DNA of 64,000 bases from Megaleporinus macrocephalus (taxonomy: Eukaryota > Chordata > Actinopteri > Characiformes > Anostomidae): positions 6,883,038 through 6,947,037 of the forward strand of contig CM038704.1 in assembly GCA_021613375.1 (NCBI GenBank), given 5' to 3'. Below the pieces are notes generated by a model. That model saw nothing but the letters and a program-made list of their open reading frames with translations, did not search any database and had not been told where the DNA came from. Shown here piece by piece: positions 45,232 through 57,849 of the stretch. Position 1 is the first letter of the stretch; the number at the start of each line of letters is the position of its first letter. The position numbers were made by a program, and so were the translations under genes.

Positions 45232-45790
45232 GCAGACTGAGGAAAACATTAGCTACTGCACGGAAGCCAAACTAACACTGCGGCACCGAACGAGGTGACT
45301 CTGTGCCATTTTCACTCAGGAGGCAATGAGCTATTAGAAAGTAAAATCATATTCGTGATTGAACTGCTGTTATACTGAAATACCTGCACAGTCAACAACA
45401 GACAAGTTATAAAATAAACACTGTTTATTTCTTTTATAATGCAGGCAATTCAATTTCATTCAGAATTGCTCGGAATTTGCTCCGAACTTCGTTTTGGGAT
45501 ACACACAGGACTATTCCAATGTTCGGAATCACTGTTCTCACTAATATATAAAACTCTGTTGCAAATACATGCAAATTGATACTTTGAAGCTAATACTGGT
45601 TATGTAAGCACTTCCTCCCAGCGCCCTCAAGAGGTCGCAGTCTCTGGAATACTAGGTAGCTTCAAACACACACACACACACACACCTCTCTCGCACGCTC
45701 ACAATCACATTGTCATTACCGCTAACAGCAGTAGCTCATTAGCACACCCCTTAAAACCCAGCCACGCACAGGATTCAGTACGTGGCATTG
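45232..45790. other. No feature apart from a short (CA)n at 45666-45686
   Basis: Otherwise unremarkable sequence. Confidence 0.45.
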
Positions 45791-46525
45791 TTTGTAATAG
45801 CACCTTACCTGTCCAAGGTCACAGGCTAGCATCTGGCGAGCCTCCCTGTAGGTCCAGCCCAATCCTTTCATCTCCACAGCAGGGTCCTGTCATACTCCCT
45901 GGAGCCGTCGAGACCTGCAAACTCGCTGACCTGCCCGAGCACCCACCTCCGGTCATCTGAGCTTTCCCCCCTGCCGTCTCTACCCCAGGGATTTCCATGA
46001 AGTGAGGTTGGTGCGGCCATCGCACTTTGTGTTTGGCTCGCTCCCTTAAGTGAGTGTACCCGGCTCCCGCCAGTCATGTGACTCTTGAAACTAGGAACTG
46101 TGATCTTACGCTCCCCCGGGAACAGAGAGAGTGGTGTAAACCCCCACAGGGGTCCTCTCATGGCGAGCTTCGGAACAACGTAAGGACTAACCTCTGTTTG
46201 TTTTGAACTGTTTAGGCAGGGCCTAGTTTTCTCTCCAGCATTCAGAAAGCTACCCTGTCATCCACTGCTCAGATGGGAGAACTATGCCTGGGGTCCTCGA
46301 GGCTCAGGTGACTCACAACAACGGCGACCCTGATACGCACCATCTCACCTGCTCCAGTAGCCGCTTTCCCTGGCTGCCTCGGACTCCAGCTCACCTGGTC
46401 TCCTGGGACTTTCCCCTCTGTGGGCTCAGCTCTGCGCTCTGTGTTCACATTTTCAGCTCTTCTTTTAGTTAATAAAGCCTAGCATATGGATCGCAACGTC
46501 ATGTCCGAGTCTGATTCGTTACAGG
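45791..46525 (+). mobile_element. Possible solo LTR of an LTR retrotransposon
   Basis: About 735 bp of GC-richer sequence bounded by TGTAATAGCACC and GATTCGTTACA (TG...CA, with short inverted TGTAA/TTACA ends). Near the right end TTAGTTAATAAAGCC supplies an AATAAA signal, followed about 40 bp on by the terminus, as in fish gypsy-type LTRs. No clear target duplication (neighbours differ), no internal domain. The frames at 45819-46161 (minus) and 46284-46472 (plus) have no recognisable domain. Confidence 0.4.
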
Positions 46526-47244
46526 TTACAAAAAATTACTTACATAGCCTGCATTTCTTATGAACAGAGCTGTAGATAAATACAGACATGCCTCGAATCC
46601 GATTCCAATAAAGGTGGTGAACAAACCCTACTATCAGAATGTTCGAATTATTGTGACCTATTATGTTTCAATGTTCATCATCTTATTTTTGGACTCTACT
46701 TGAATAGATGCATTCTGTATTCACCCTCTGTCTTTAATTCCCGCCTCCAGATGAGCGCAGCATGCTCTGATTGGTCAGCTCTTGCATGCTATTTTGATTG
46801 GTCAACTGCCAGAGCAGCATCTTGCTACAAGATATTTTTATTTTTAACTTACAAAACAGTTGGTTCTGCTGTATCAGTTTGAGTCAGAGCCCAATCCTGA
46901 AAGTCTGGCGAACAAGTTGGTAGAGACAGCTTCACAAGCTAGACTGGCGCAGGATTTTTCAGAGGGGTCAGTTTTTACTGTTGTAGCTCTCGCTGTGCGT
47001 TATGTGAGGAGGTGCCAAGCTGGCGGGTAGACGGACATCACCTTGTAACGGACAGAGTAGCTGGAATTCCAACAAGGTGCTTGAGGCAGTAGAGAAAAGT
47101 GGTTTCTGTGGAAGAGAGTTTCTCTGTCTGGCATGTACTTTGGGTTTTATAACCGGGCAGGACGTTTACATGCACAAAAACTTACACAACACATTAAAAA
47201 GAGAAGGACAAACCGGAAAAGCACAATAGACTTCCTGTTTTACT
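46526..47244. other. No supported feature
   Basis: Contains two close GATTGGTCA motifs (46769, 46797) and a short plus frame (46700-46882) without domains. Confidence 0.45.
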
Positions 47245-47430
47245 TATTTATCCAATATGCTTTATAAAATATGAATTATTAGTTATTATATATCGTTGCC
47301 GACCAATGAAAAACTCCAAAATTGCAACTTTACAGGAAAGACCAAAAACAACTATACTATCAATGTAAGTCCAATGGAACCAGAATTTTTTCCAGGCTAT
47401 TTTGAGTGCTTTTATTGGTCCATTCATCAT
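47245..47430 (-). mobile_element. Single arm of the 37.8-kb fold-back family
   Basis: GCCGACCAATGAAAAACTCC, GCAACTTTACAGGAAAGACC, ATCAATGTAAGTCCAATGGA and TATTTTGAGTGCTTTTATTG parallel the right arm at 38487-38620. No opposite arm nearby. Confidence 0.7.
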
Positions 47431-48348
47431 GAATTTTCACCCAATGTTAACAACCTATGCATCTTCAAATGATTTACAAAACTAAAAATCGAAAAAATAA
47501 GAGATACAATATGTGCCACTGGACAGTTGACGATGGTACAAAACATCAATGATATAACAAGTGAATAACCCAGATTTTGACAGTAAAGAATAGAAGACCA
47601 CAAAAACGGGCCGGAATGCACCCAAACGCCATTCCGTGTGTAAAAGTCAGACTAAAATGACATTGTGGAGAATGTTGGATATTCCATATCTAGGGGAGGA
47701 TTGAATCTTGAAATGGGCCCTGAAAACCAACTTCTTATGCTCACTAACAAAAATCAGGGAAAGATCATTGTTATCCTTTTGCCTTGTTAGTTTGTGGAAG
47801 AACTCAAACTAGGAAAATAGCCTGCTACTGAAGCGAGCATCACCGCTGCTATGGTGACTGAGTTATGAACTAGCCAACGCTGAAGTAGCCAACTAACATG
47901 GGACCCACTGAATACTTTACATGCTTGGTACAGCAAAGATTAAACCAGGTGTAGTAGTTCAACCAGTGTTTAGAGTAACTACAGAATACAGTAATATGAC
48001 AAACATCTTCAGATTACACCAAGAAACATCAGGTAGTTCGAAAAATGATTACTAATCATTTACTAGTGATTACTAATGATTCAACACATCTCACCATCAG
48101 ATTTCACATAGTCAGAGTACTTTACATGAAGTACCGCAGGCTGAATCTGCACAGCTCTGATTGGCTGAGGAGCGCCTTTGGTGAACTTACAACACATGGG
48201 ATTGGTCCGGATTGAGCCCGTATACCACAAAGACAAGAAAAGTTCCGCCGCTTAAAATAAACACTGTCAAAATTAAGTAGTTCTCAATAATTTATCGGTT
48301 TGGGTCCGCACTGGATGGCGTCTGGGCAGACCTGGACTGCAGTCTGCC
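47431..48348. other. No feature recognised
   Basis: AT-rich. The minus frame at 47427-47621 lacks domains. A TTACTAATGATT-like motif is doubled at 48048-48081. Confidence 0.45.
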
Positions 48349-49175
48349 TACACTGTTAACCCGTGATTAGTTTCTGTGTAAAGAGTTTGTGTAATGATGC
48401 TTAAAAACTAAAGTTTTATTGCGTTACTTAAAATGTTTTAGTATGTTTTACTATTTTGAAAGAAGAACTGAGTACACTAATATTATTAAGTTGAACAAAT
48501 TTAAAACATCAGGTTTTAGCTTGGACCACGCCCCTGTAGCACCTTGCCAGATTCTCACTGGTCAGTTCAATCAAGACTAGTTGGAGCTTGTTTAGTGGAG
48601 CTTGTAAAGGTTTTAAAGGAACTCCTACATTCTGGAACTTGGTGAGTTTTCCGTGTTCAAGTCGTGTAAAACTGTTGTACTTGATGCTTATCTAGAGTTA
48701 GAAAATGTAATTTACTGTGTTTTTATCATTTCAATGTGTAAACTGCGTTGTAAGCCAAACAGTATTCTAACTAGACCAATCAAAACCAGTCATCGTCACT
48801 ACTAAACCCTTCAAGAGTCAGGATCATCCGAGATGTCCCAGTGATGTAATTTTAAATAAAATCTAAATAAGTTTAACTGTTGTCTGTGTTCCTTTGGATG
48901 GAGACTATTTAATTTTTTTTTCATAACTTAATTTTGATTAGAGGAAACTCAATGTTGAGTTGAATGAAATGGTCAGTAGGGTTGATTTTACAAAATATTT
49001 TAAGTACAAACAATTTAGATTTCATTGCATTCAACTCAAATGACTACTTCCAGTCTATTTGACATTTAAGTTGATTTTAAGCGATTTTCTCTAGTTTGCA
49101 TTACTTAAATACTTTAAGGCAATCACTTGCCTCAAACTCTTTAATGACAATCAACTTATCCGGGTTTACAGTGTA
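48349..49175. mobile_element. Non-autonomous DNA element with CACTGTWAACCCG ends
   Basis: Left end TACACTGTTAACCCG (48349-48363); right end CGGGTTTACAGTGTA (49161-49175), inverted with one mismatch and flanked by TA on both sides. The interior is AT-rich with no long frame. The superfamily is not certain. Confidence 0.7.
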
Positions 49176-49188
49176 TTAGTGACCTCTG

Positions 49189-49486
49189 GTCCATATTAAG
49201 ACTCCATTATTACACAGTATGTACATGGCAACTACACAGAAACAGCCCACTTATTTTAAAATGTACCTTTAGTGTAAATACTGCTGTTCCAGTGTAACTA
49301 CAAATGCAGTTCCACTTGTTATTACCACTGTGTTACTGCATATGGAATAAATATGTTCTCACAACTAATTACATAAGCAGTACTGCATCTGTAACAGTGG
49401 CTACATCACTAGTAGTTACACCATTGTTTCCTGTTATTTACATGTAACTACACAGTTATTAGAGATGCTTAAATTAAAGTGGGACC
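49189..49486. mobile_element. Short palindromic element with GGTCC ends
   Basis: Left GGTCCATATTAAGACTCC; right end AAATTAAAGTGGGACC, that is GGTCCCACTTTAATTT on the other strand. The interior repeats GTAACTACAC-type motifs on both strands. Ends of this type mark an abundant teleost MITE family. Confidence 0.7.
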
Positions 49487-50104
49487 AAAAATCATTAGTC
49501 AAAATTCATTGAAACAGCTGTCGAATGTTCTCCTGTTTCTCTTTTCATGAAGATGAAAGTTCCACCTTAAATGATACAGCACATACCATAGTGGTGCACA
49601 GGCATCGGAATGGAACTGAAGCACCAATTAAAGTGGAAATTATATTTTTAACAAGTTTCTAATTATAGTTTATTGCAAGAGTAATCATAAAGAACGTGTA
49701 GAGCAGTGCAGTGTAGAAGCAAACATATCACAAGCGTTTTGGTGAGCAGTCTGCTGAGGTACATTGGTAGAGTTTAAAGGTAGCCATTAGTACCCAAACT
49801 CAGAGGGGTCCGGAATCACCTACTAAGTCAGTAGGTACTAGATTGAAGCCAGTATGTACTGCTCAAGCAGTAAGCAAGTGTTTAGTATGCTCGCAATCTT
49901 GGACACACTACGTCCACCATCATACCAACATCCTATAACACAAGACCACCACTGTAAACGTCCCGCTATTCATTAAAAGCTCTGTTTACTGACAGATTTA
50001 GAGACTTTTTGTGAGACTAACCTGCGTTTTTGTCTCAATCTGTACTCTGACAGTGTCGAGCTGTAACTCGGAGAAGATGAATCAGGAGAACTTCATAATG
50101 TATA
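49487..50104. other. No feature recognised
   Basis: AT-rich sequence without frame or repeat. Confidence 0.5.
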
Positions 50105-50635
50105 CACTGTAAAAAAATTCACTGTAAATTAACAGTAAAATACTCACAGCAGAGATACCAGTATTTTACTGTTATTTTACAGAGCATCTACTGTAATTAA
50201 TTTGAACAGTATTGTACTGTAAATTGAATTACAGTATATGACAGTAAAATAACTGCGTATTTATGGTACTAACCAACTAGCCAGACAGTTAGCTAGCTAA
50301 CTAACACCGTTCAAGCTACAGTTTCTTTACTAAATTTAGTCACTAAATGAAAACCGGCCCTAACTAACAACATCTTATATACTTACACTGACAATAATTA
50401 TTAATTATTAATTATTAATTATTATTAATAATTATACTGACAAAACCATATCGCTGCAAACTTCAAGAGACGCGGCGTTAACAGCTACCTTTTGCTTGAG
50501 TTTCATGAAGACCGCCTTTACATACGCTGTGTGATTATTTAGCTGTATTTTACAATTATTATAAAAAACAGTAAGATACTGTTGTATATCCACAGTAAAT
50601 TTACAGCAATTCATTACACTGTACCTCAGAAGTAG
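50105..50635. mobile_element. ACTGTAAA-type palindromic MITE
   Basis: Starts ACACTGTAAAAAAATTCAC and ends ATTACACTGT, with many internal TTACAGTA/TACTGTAA motifs in both orientations. A TTATTAATTA satellite-like run lies at 50396-50432. The minus frame at 50432-50614 is not a gene. Confidence 0.65.
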
Positions 50636-51235
50636 CTCTAACTTCTGTAGCAGCAGTTACCCAGCAGTAGCTACACACACACAGCTGACAGAGTCTTTGG
50701 CCACTAGTTGATCACAACAACGAGATACGTTGGGGTTTAAGAATCTGCTCCCCTGTGTTCGACTCCCCGTCACTACTCGGCCTGTTTACAAAAGCAGCCC
50801 AGAAAGTCCACATTCAGTACTAAAAGTGATTTTCTGTGTTCTACTTTCTCCAAACCTGAGTGGAATCAAGTGAACGCCAGGTCTACACTGTAATTAGGGC
50901 TTATTTTAGTGATTGATATGTTTGGTAAGGAATTCTGTAAGTGAGCTCATTTTAAAATGTTCATGTTAATGATGTGAGCTGAAGGAGAGTTAATGATTGA
51001 TAACAAGCTCACTAACCTACATATGTTAGCCAGTCACAGCATGTTTGATATCTGAATATAATAAAAGAGAGGATTCGTTGGAAGCAGTGATGCTTGTTGT
51101 AGGAAATGTAAGGCTGTCATTTTAAGTTTGTAACATCATTCGGTTATATTTTTCAAAATCAAAAAATCTCTTTTCCAGACGGATAATAAAACGTTCCTAC
51201 ACATTCCTTCTCTGTGTAGTTCAGAACAGTACTGT
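50636..51235. other. No feature recognised
   Basis: Single-copy-looking AT-rich sequence ahead of array 3. Confidence 0.5.
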
Positions 51236-54200
51236 TGTTAGTAAATGTAGAGGTTAGTGTTTAGTGTAAATGTAGGAGTTAGTGTTTAGTGTAAATGTAG
51301 GAGTTAGTGTTTAGTGTAAATGAAGGAGTTAGTGTTTAGTGTAAATGAAGGAGTTAGGGTTTAGTGTGAATGAAGGAGTTAGGGTTTAGTGTAAATGTAG
51401 AGGTTAGTGTTTAGTGTAAATGTAGGGGTTAGAGTTTAGTGTAAATGTAGTGTTTAGGGTTTAGTGTTACTGCAGGGTTAGTGTTTAGTGTAAATGTAGG
51501 TGTTAGGGTTTAGTGTAAATGTGGGGATTAGGGTTTATTGTAGATGTAGGGGTTAGTGTTTAGTATAAATGTAGGTGTTAGAGTTTAGTGTAAATGTAGG
51601 AGTTAGGGTTTAGTGTAAATGTAGGGGTTAGGTTTAGTGTAAATGAGGAGTTAGTGTTTAGTGTAAATGTAGGGGTGGGGTTTAGTGTAAATGTAGGAGT
51701 TAGTGTTTAGTGTAAATGTAGGGTTAGTGTTTAGTGTAAATGTAGAGGGTAGGTTTATTGTAGATGTAGGGGTTAGTGTTTAGTATAAATGTAGGAGTTA
51801 GTGTTTAGTGTAAATGTAGGAGTTAGTGTTTAGTGTAAATGTAGAGGTTAGGGTTTATTGTAGATGTAGGGGTTAGTGTTTAGTATAAATGTAGGAGTTA
51901 GTGTTTAGTGTAAATGTAGGAGTTAGTGTTTAGTGTAAATGTAGGAGTTAGTGTTTAGTGTTAATGTAGTGTTAGGGTTTAGTGTTACTGTAGGGGTTAG
52001 TGTTTAGTGTAAATGTAGGTGTTAGGGTTTAGTGTAAATGTGGGGATTAGGGTTTATTGTAGATGTAGGGGTTAGTGTTTAGTATAAATGTAGGGGTTAG
52101 TGTTTAGTGTAAATGTAGGTGTTAGAGTTTAGTGTAAATGTAGGAGTTAGTGTTTAGTGTAAATGTGGGTTAGTGTTTAGTGTAAATGTAGGAGTTAGTG
52201 TAAATGTAGGAGTTAGTGTTTAGTGTAAATGTAGGAGTTAGGGTTTAGTGTAAATGTAGAGGTTAGGGTTTAGTGTAAATGTAGAGGTTAGGGTTTAGTG
52301 TAAATGTAGGGGTTAGGGTTTAGTGTAAATGTAGAGGTTAGAGTTTAGTGTAAATGTAGAGGTTAGGTTTAGTGTAAATGTAGAGGTTAGGTTTAGTGTA
52401 AATGTAGGGGTTAGAGTTTAGTGTAAATGCAGGGGTTAGTGTTTAGTGTAAATGTAGGTGTTAGGGTTTAGTGTAAATGTAGGATTAGGGTTTATTGTAG
52501 ATGTAGGGGTTAGTGTTTAGTGTAAATGTAGGGGTTAGAATTTAGTGTAAATGTAGGGTTAGTGTTTAGTGTAAATGTAGGTGTTAGGGTTTAGTGTAAA
52601 TGGGGATTAGGGTTTATTGTAGATGTAGGGGTTAGTGTTTAGTATAAATGTAGGGGTTAGTGTTTAGTGTAAATGTAGGTGTTAGAGTTTAGTGTAAATG
52701 TAGGAGTTAGGGTTTAGTGTAATGGAGGAGTTAGTGTTTATTGTAAATGTAGGGCTGGGGTTTAGTGTAAATGTAGGAGTTAGTGTTTAGTGTAAATGTA
52801 GGGGTTAGTGTTTAGTGTAAATGTAGAGGGTAGGGTTTATTGTGATGTAGGGGTTAGTGTTTAGTATAAATGTAGGAGTTAGTGTTTAGTGTAAATGTAG
52901 GAGTTAGTGTTTAGTGTAAATGTAGGGTTAGTGTTTAGTGTAATGTAGGGGTTAGTGTTTAGTATAATGTAGGAGTTAGTGTTTAGTGTAAATGTAGGGT
53001 TAGGTTTAGTGTAAATGTAGGAGTTAGTGTTGTAGGAGTTAGTGTTTAGTGTAAATGTAGGAGTTAGGGTTTAGTGTAAATGTAGAGGTTAGGGTTTAGT
53101 GTAAATGTAGAGGTTAGGGTTTAGTGTAAATGTAGAGGTTAGGGTTTAGTGTAAATGTAGGGGTTAGGGTTTAGTGTAAATGAAGGAGTTAGGGTTTAGT
53201 GTAAATGTAGGAGTTAGGGTTTAGTGTAAATGTAGAGGTTAGGGTTTAGTGTAAATGTAGAGGTTAAGGTTTAGTGTAAATGTAGGGTTAGGGTTTAGTG
53301 TAAATGCAGGGGTCAGTGTAAATGTAGGTGTTAGGGTTTAGTGTAAATGTAGGGATTAGGGTTTATTGTATGTAGGGGTTAGTGTTTAGTGTAAATGTAG
53401 GGGTTAGAATTTAGTGTAAATGTAGGGGTTAGTGTTTAGTGTAAATGTAGGTGTTAGAGTTTAGTGAAAATTGTAGGGGTTAGGGTTTAGTGTAAATGTA
53501 GGAGTTAGGGTTAAGTGTAAATGTAGGGGTTAGGGTTTATTGTAAATGTAGGGGTTAGTGTTTAGTGTAAATGTAGGGTTTAGGGTTTAGTGTAAATGTA
53601 GGGGTTAGGGTTTAGTGTAAATGTAGGGATTAGGGTTTATTGTAGATGTAGGGGTTAGTGTTTTGTGTAAATGTAGGAGTTAGTGTTTAGTGTAAATGCA
53701 GGAGTTAGGGGGTTTAGTGAAATGTTAGGGGTTAGGGTTTAGTGTAAATGTAGAGGTTAGTGTTTAGTGTAAATGTAGGAGTTAGGGTTTAGTGTAAATG
53801 TTAGGGGTTAGGGTTTAGTGTAAATGTAGGGTTAGTGTTTCGTGTAAATGTAGGGGTTAGTGTTTATTGTAAATGTAAGGATTAGGGTTTATTGTAGGTG
53901 TAGGGGGTTAGTGTTCCGTGCAAATGTAGGAGTTAGTGTTTAGTGTAAATGTAGGAGTTAGGGGTTTAGTGTAAATGTTAGGGTTTAGTGTAATTGTAGA
54001 GGTTAGGGTTTAGTGTAAATGTAGGAGTTAGGGTTTAGTGTAAATGTAGGGGTTAGAGTTTAGTGTAAATGTAGAGGTTAGGGTTTATTGTAGATGTAGG
54101 GGTTAGTGTTTAGTGTAAATGTAGGAGTTAGGGTTTAGTGTAAATTTTAGGGGATAGTGTTTAGTGTAAATGTAGAGGTTAGGGTTAATTGTAGATGTAG

Positions 54201-56751
54201 GGGTTAGTGTTTAGTGTAAATGTAGGAGTTAGGGTTAAGTGTAAATGTAGGGGTTAGTGTTTAGTGTAAATGTAGGGTTAGGGTTTAGTGTAAATATTGA
54301 GGTTAGGGTTTAGTGTAAATGTAGGGGTTAGGGTTTAGTGTAAATGTAGGGATTAGGGTTTATTGTAGATGTAGGGGTAAGTGTTTAGTGTAAATGTAGG
54401 AGTTAGGTTTAGTGTAAATGTTAGGGGTTAGCGTTAGTGTAAATGTAGGAGTTAGGGTTGTGGGGGTTTAGTGTAGGTAATGTAGGAGTTTGGGTGTAGT
54501 GTAAATGTAGGAGTTAGGGTTTAGTGTAAATGTAGGGGTTAGAGTTTAGTGTAAATGTGAGGTTAGTGTTTAGTGTAATTTAGGGGTTAGGGTATTGTGA
54601 TGTAGGGGTTAGTGTTTAGTGTAAATGTAGGGGTTAGAGTTTAGTGTAATGTAGGGGTTAGGATTTAGTGTAAATGTAGGAGTTAGTGTTTAGTGTAAAT
54701 GTAGGGATTAGGGTTTATTGTAGATGTAGGGGTTAGTGTTTAGTGTAAATGTAAGGATTAGGGTTTATTGTAGATGTAGGGGTTAGTGTTTAGTGTAAAT
54801 GTAGGAGTTAGGTTTGGTGTAAATGTTAGGGTTAGGGTTTAGTGTGATTGTAGAGGTTAGGGTTTAATGTAAATGTAGGAGTTAGGGTTTAGTGTAAATG
54901 TAGGAGTTAGGGTTTAGTGTAAATGTAGGGGTTAGAGTTTAGTGTAATGTAGAGGTTAGGGTTTATTGTAGATGTAGGGGTTAGTGTTTAGTGTAAATGT
55001 AGGGTTAGGGTTTAGTGTAAATGTAGGAGTTTGGGTGTAGTGTAAATGTAGGGTTAGGGTTTAGTGTAAATGTAGGGGTTAGAGTTTAGTGTAAATGTAG
55101 AGGTTAGTGTTTAGTGTAATTTAGGGGTTAGGGTTTATTGTAGATGTAGGGGTTAGTGTTTAGTGTAAATGTAGGGTTAGAGTTTAGTGTAAATGTAGGG
55201 GTTAGGATTTAGTGTAAATGTAGGAGTTAGTGTTTAGTGTAAATGTAGGGATTAGGGTTTATTGTAGATGTAGGAGTTAGTGTTTAGTGTAAATGTAAGG
55301 ATTAGGGTTTATTGTAGATGTGGGTTAGTGTTTAGTGTAAATGTAGGAGTTAGGGTTTGGTGTAAATGTTAGGGGTTAGGGTTTAGTGTGATTGTAGAGG
55401 TTAGGGTTTAATGTAAATGTAGGAGTTAGGGTTTAGTGTAAATGTAGGAGTTAGGGTTTAGTGTAAATGTAGGGGTTAGAGTTTAGTGTAAATGTAGAGG
55501 TTAGGGTTTATTGTAGATGTAGGGGTTAGTGTTTAGTGTAAATGTAGAGGTTAGGGTTTAGTGTAAATTTTAGGGGTTAGTGTTTAGTGTAAATGTAGAG
55601 GTTAGGGTTATTGTAGATGTAGGGGTTAGTGTTTAGTGTAAATGTAGGAGTTAGTGTAAGTGTAAATGTAGGGGTTAGGGTTTAGTGTAATGCTAAGGGT
55701 TAGGGTTTAGTGTGAATATAAAGGTTAGGGTTTAGTGTAAATGTAGGAGTTAGAGTTTAGTGTAAATGTAGGTGTTAGGGTTTAGTGTAAATGTAGGAGT
55801 TAGGGTTTAGTGTAAATGTAGGAGTTAGGGTTTAGTGTAAATGTAGGGGTTAGGGTTTAGTGTAAATGTAGGAGTTGGGGTTTAGTGTAAATGTAGGAGT
55901 TAGTGTTTAGTGTAAATGTAGGTGTTAGGGTTTAGTGTAAATGTAGGAGTTAGGGTTTAGTGTAAATGTAGGAGTTAGGGTTTAGTGTAAATGTAGGTGT
56001 TAGCGTTTAGTGTAAATGTAGGAGTTAGGGTTTAGTGTAAATGTAGGAGTTAGGGTTTAGTGTAAATGTAGGAGTTAGTGTTTAGTGTAATGTAGGGGTT
56101 AGTGTTTTGTGTAAATGTAGGAGTTAGTGTTTATTGTAAATGTAGGAGTTAGTGTTTAGTGTAAATGTAGGGTTAGTGTTAGTGTAAATGTAGGGGTTAG
56201 TGTTTAGTGTAAATGTAGGAGTTAGTGTTTAGTGTAAATGTAGGGGTTAGGGTTTAGTGTAAATGTAGGAGTTAGTGTTTAGTGTAAATGTAGGGGTTAG
56301 TGTTTAGTGTAAATGTAGGAGTTAGTGTTTAGTGTAAATGTAGGAGTTAGTGTTTAGTGTAAATGTAGGGGCTGGGGTTTAGTGTAAATATAGAGGTTAG
56401 GGGTTTAGTGTAAATGTAGGAGTTAGTGTTTTAGTGTAAATGTAGGAGTTAGTGTTTAGTGTAAATGTAGGGGCTGGGGTTTAGTGTAAATATAGAGGTT
56501 AGGGTTTAGTGTAAATGTAGGTGTTAGTGTTTAGTGTAAATGTAGGTGTTAGTGTTTAGTGTAAATGTAGGAGTTAGTGTTTAGTGTAAATGTAGGTGTT
56601 AGTGTTTAGTGTAAATGTAGGGGTTAGTGTTTAGTGTATATGTAGGAGTTAGGGTTAGTGTATATGTAGGAGTTAGGGTTTAGTGTAAATGTAGGTGTTA
56701 GTGTTTAGTGTAAATGTAGGTGTTAGTGTTTAGTGTAAATGTAGGGGCTGG
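51236..56751. repeat. 25-bp telomere-like minisatellite, array 3
   Basis: About 220 copies of the family at 5336 and 14748, same orientation. Unit subtypes include TTTATTGTAGATG, GTATAAATG and GGGATTAGGG. Higher-order copies recur at about 519 bp (51462/51980) and 543 bp (54814/55357). Unlike arrays 1 and 2, many units here lack single bases (GTGTAATG, TAGGGTTAG), especially at 52.7-55.7 kb. Confidence 0.95.
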
Positions 56752-56859
56752 GGTCTTGGGACATAGACTTCCCAACAGAAAGTATGGTGTATATATAGTG
56801 ACATTGTACCATTGCCATTGACTAGTCATCTTATGTGAAGTTGTTTGTTGAATTTTTTT

Positions 56860-57200
56860 CTACTTTTCTTTGAGGCATCTCCACCGATGCTTGACGAGGT
56901 GCCGGATCTCAGCGCCAAACGTTCGTAATTCTGCCCCCAAGTGTTGCGGAAAACACTTGTCAGTCTTTGAAGAGAACAAACAGCATTACCAGATCATTCA
57001 CAGGCCGCTGCATTATGTTTGCATTATCCCCTAACAAATCCTATTCTTCTAGCGGCTGGTGAAAGCCTGCCAGCTGGATTAGACTAATAGGGGCTTTTGT
57101 TAGACGGTGACTGACACCTGGGAACCACCCCCTGGAAGTGCCGGCAGCACGATGTTGCTCATTTCCCCAGCCTGCCTCTCCAGGTAACTCGACATCACTT
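56860..57200. other. Candidate conserved non-coding element
   Basis: Balanced single-copy block (CGCTGCATTATGTTTGCATT, TGGATTAGACTAATAGGGGC, AGCGCCAAACGTTCGTAATT). Enhancer-like by eye; unproven. Confidence 0.35.
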
Positions 57201-57205
57201 TTCCA

Positions 57206-57228
57206 CCCCCCCCCCCCCCCCCCCCCCC
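57206..57228. repeat. C23 homopolymer
   Basis: Uninterrupted cytosines flanked by C/T-rich sequence, between two candidate conserved blocks. Confidence 0.95.
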
Positions 57229-57660
57229 TCTCCCCTCCTAGCTGAAATACACTTAATTGTCTCGGAGGCAGCGGTGAATCTACACTGGAGCAGTTGAGAC
57301 AGATGAGCAGTGGCAGTGATTGATGATGTGGAGTTTAAGGGAACGCAGATGGACTCCGCTGATTAATTGGGTTTGCGTTACACGCCGTAAGAATAACACT
57401 TTGGAGGTAAAACATGATTGGCTGGTGCGAAACTGATGAGGAGAGGAAAATGGACTCGGACGCAGAATTATACAGGCTACTATCAGTCTCTCCTGCAGAC
57501 GCCTGTCACTGTACCTGCACTGACTGCTGCACATCAAAGTACAGTTAAAACAAGTGCTTCTTATAAAAAAAATGCTAAACCTGAAAAGCATTGAGGGAAA
57601 TCTTAGAAGACGACTTGTCGGGAGCCGATTTTAAGACATTGCTGTCACTCGTTAATAGCA
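57229..57660. other. Candidate conserved non-coding element
   Basis: Continues the preceding block (CGCTGATTAATTGGGTTTGC, GTGATTGATGATGTGG, CACTCGTTAATAGC). The minus frame at 57280-57591 (103 codons) has no domain. Followed by a G-rich run at 57676-57699. Confidence 0.35.
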
Positions 57661-57849
57661 ACGAGGCATTTTTTTGGGGTGGGGGTGTGGGGGGGGGGGT
57701 GTATTTCTTTCAGCTTCTGAAAGACAAACTCACCTCAAAACAGCCTGACAGTTAATTATTGCATATCGTGTTTTCTTGATGCTAAAGCAAGACGAGTTTA
57801 TATGAATAAATCAGGAGCATATGCTCGCTGCAGCATTATTAATTACCCA

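Noticed and set aside
46284..46472. Coding exon in the GC-rich block
   Set aside because: No domain, short, and the block is better explained as a possible LTR.
57676..57699. G-quadruplex promoter element
   Set aside because: A G-rich run is present, but there is no transcription start, CpG island or gene to support a regulatory call.
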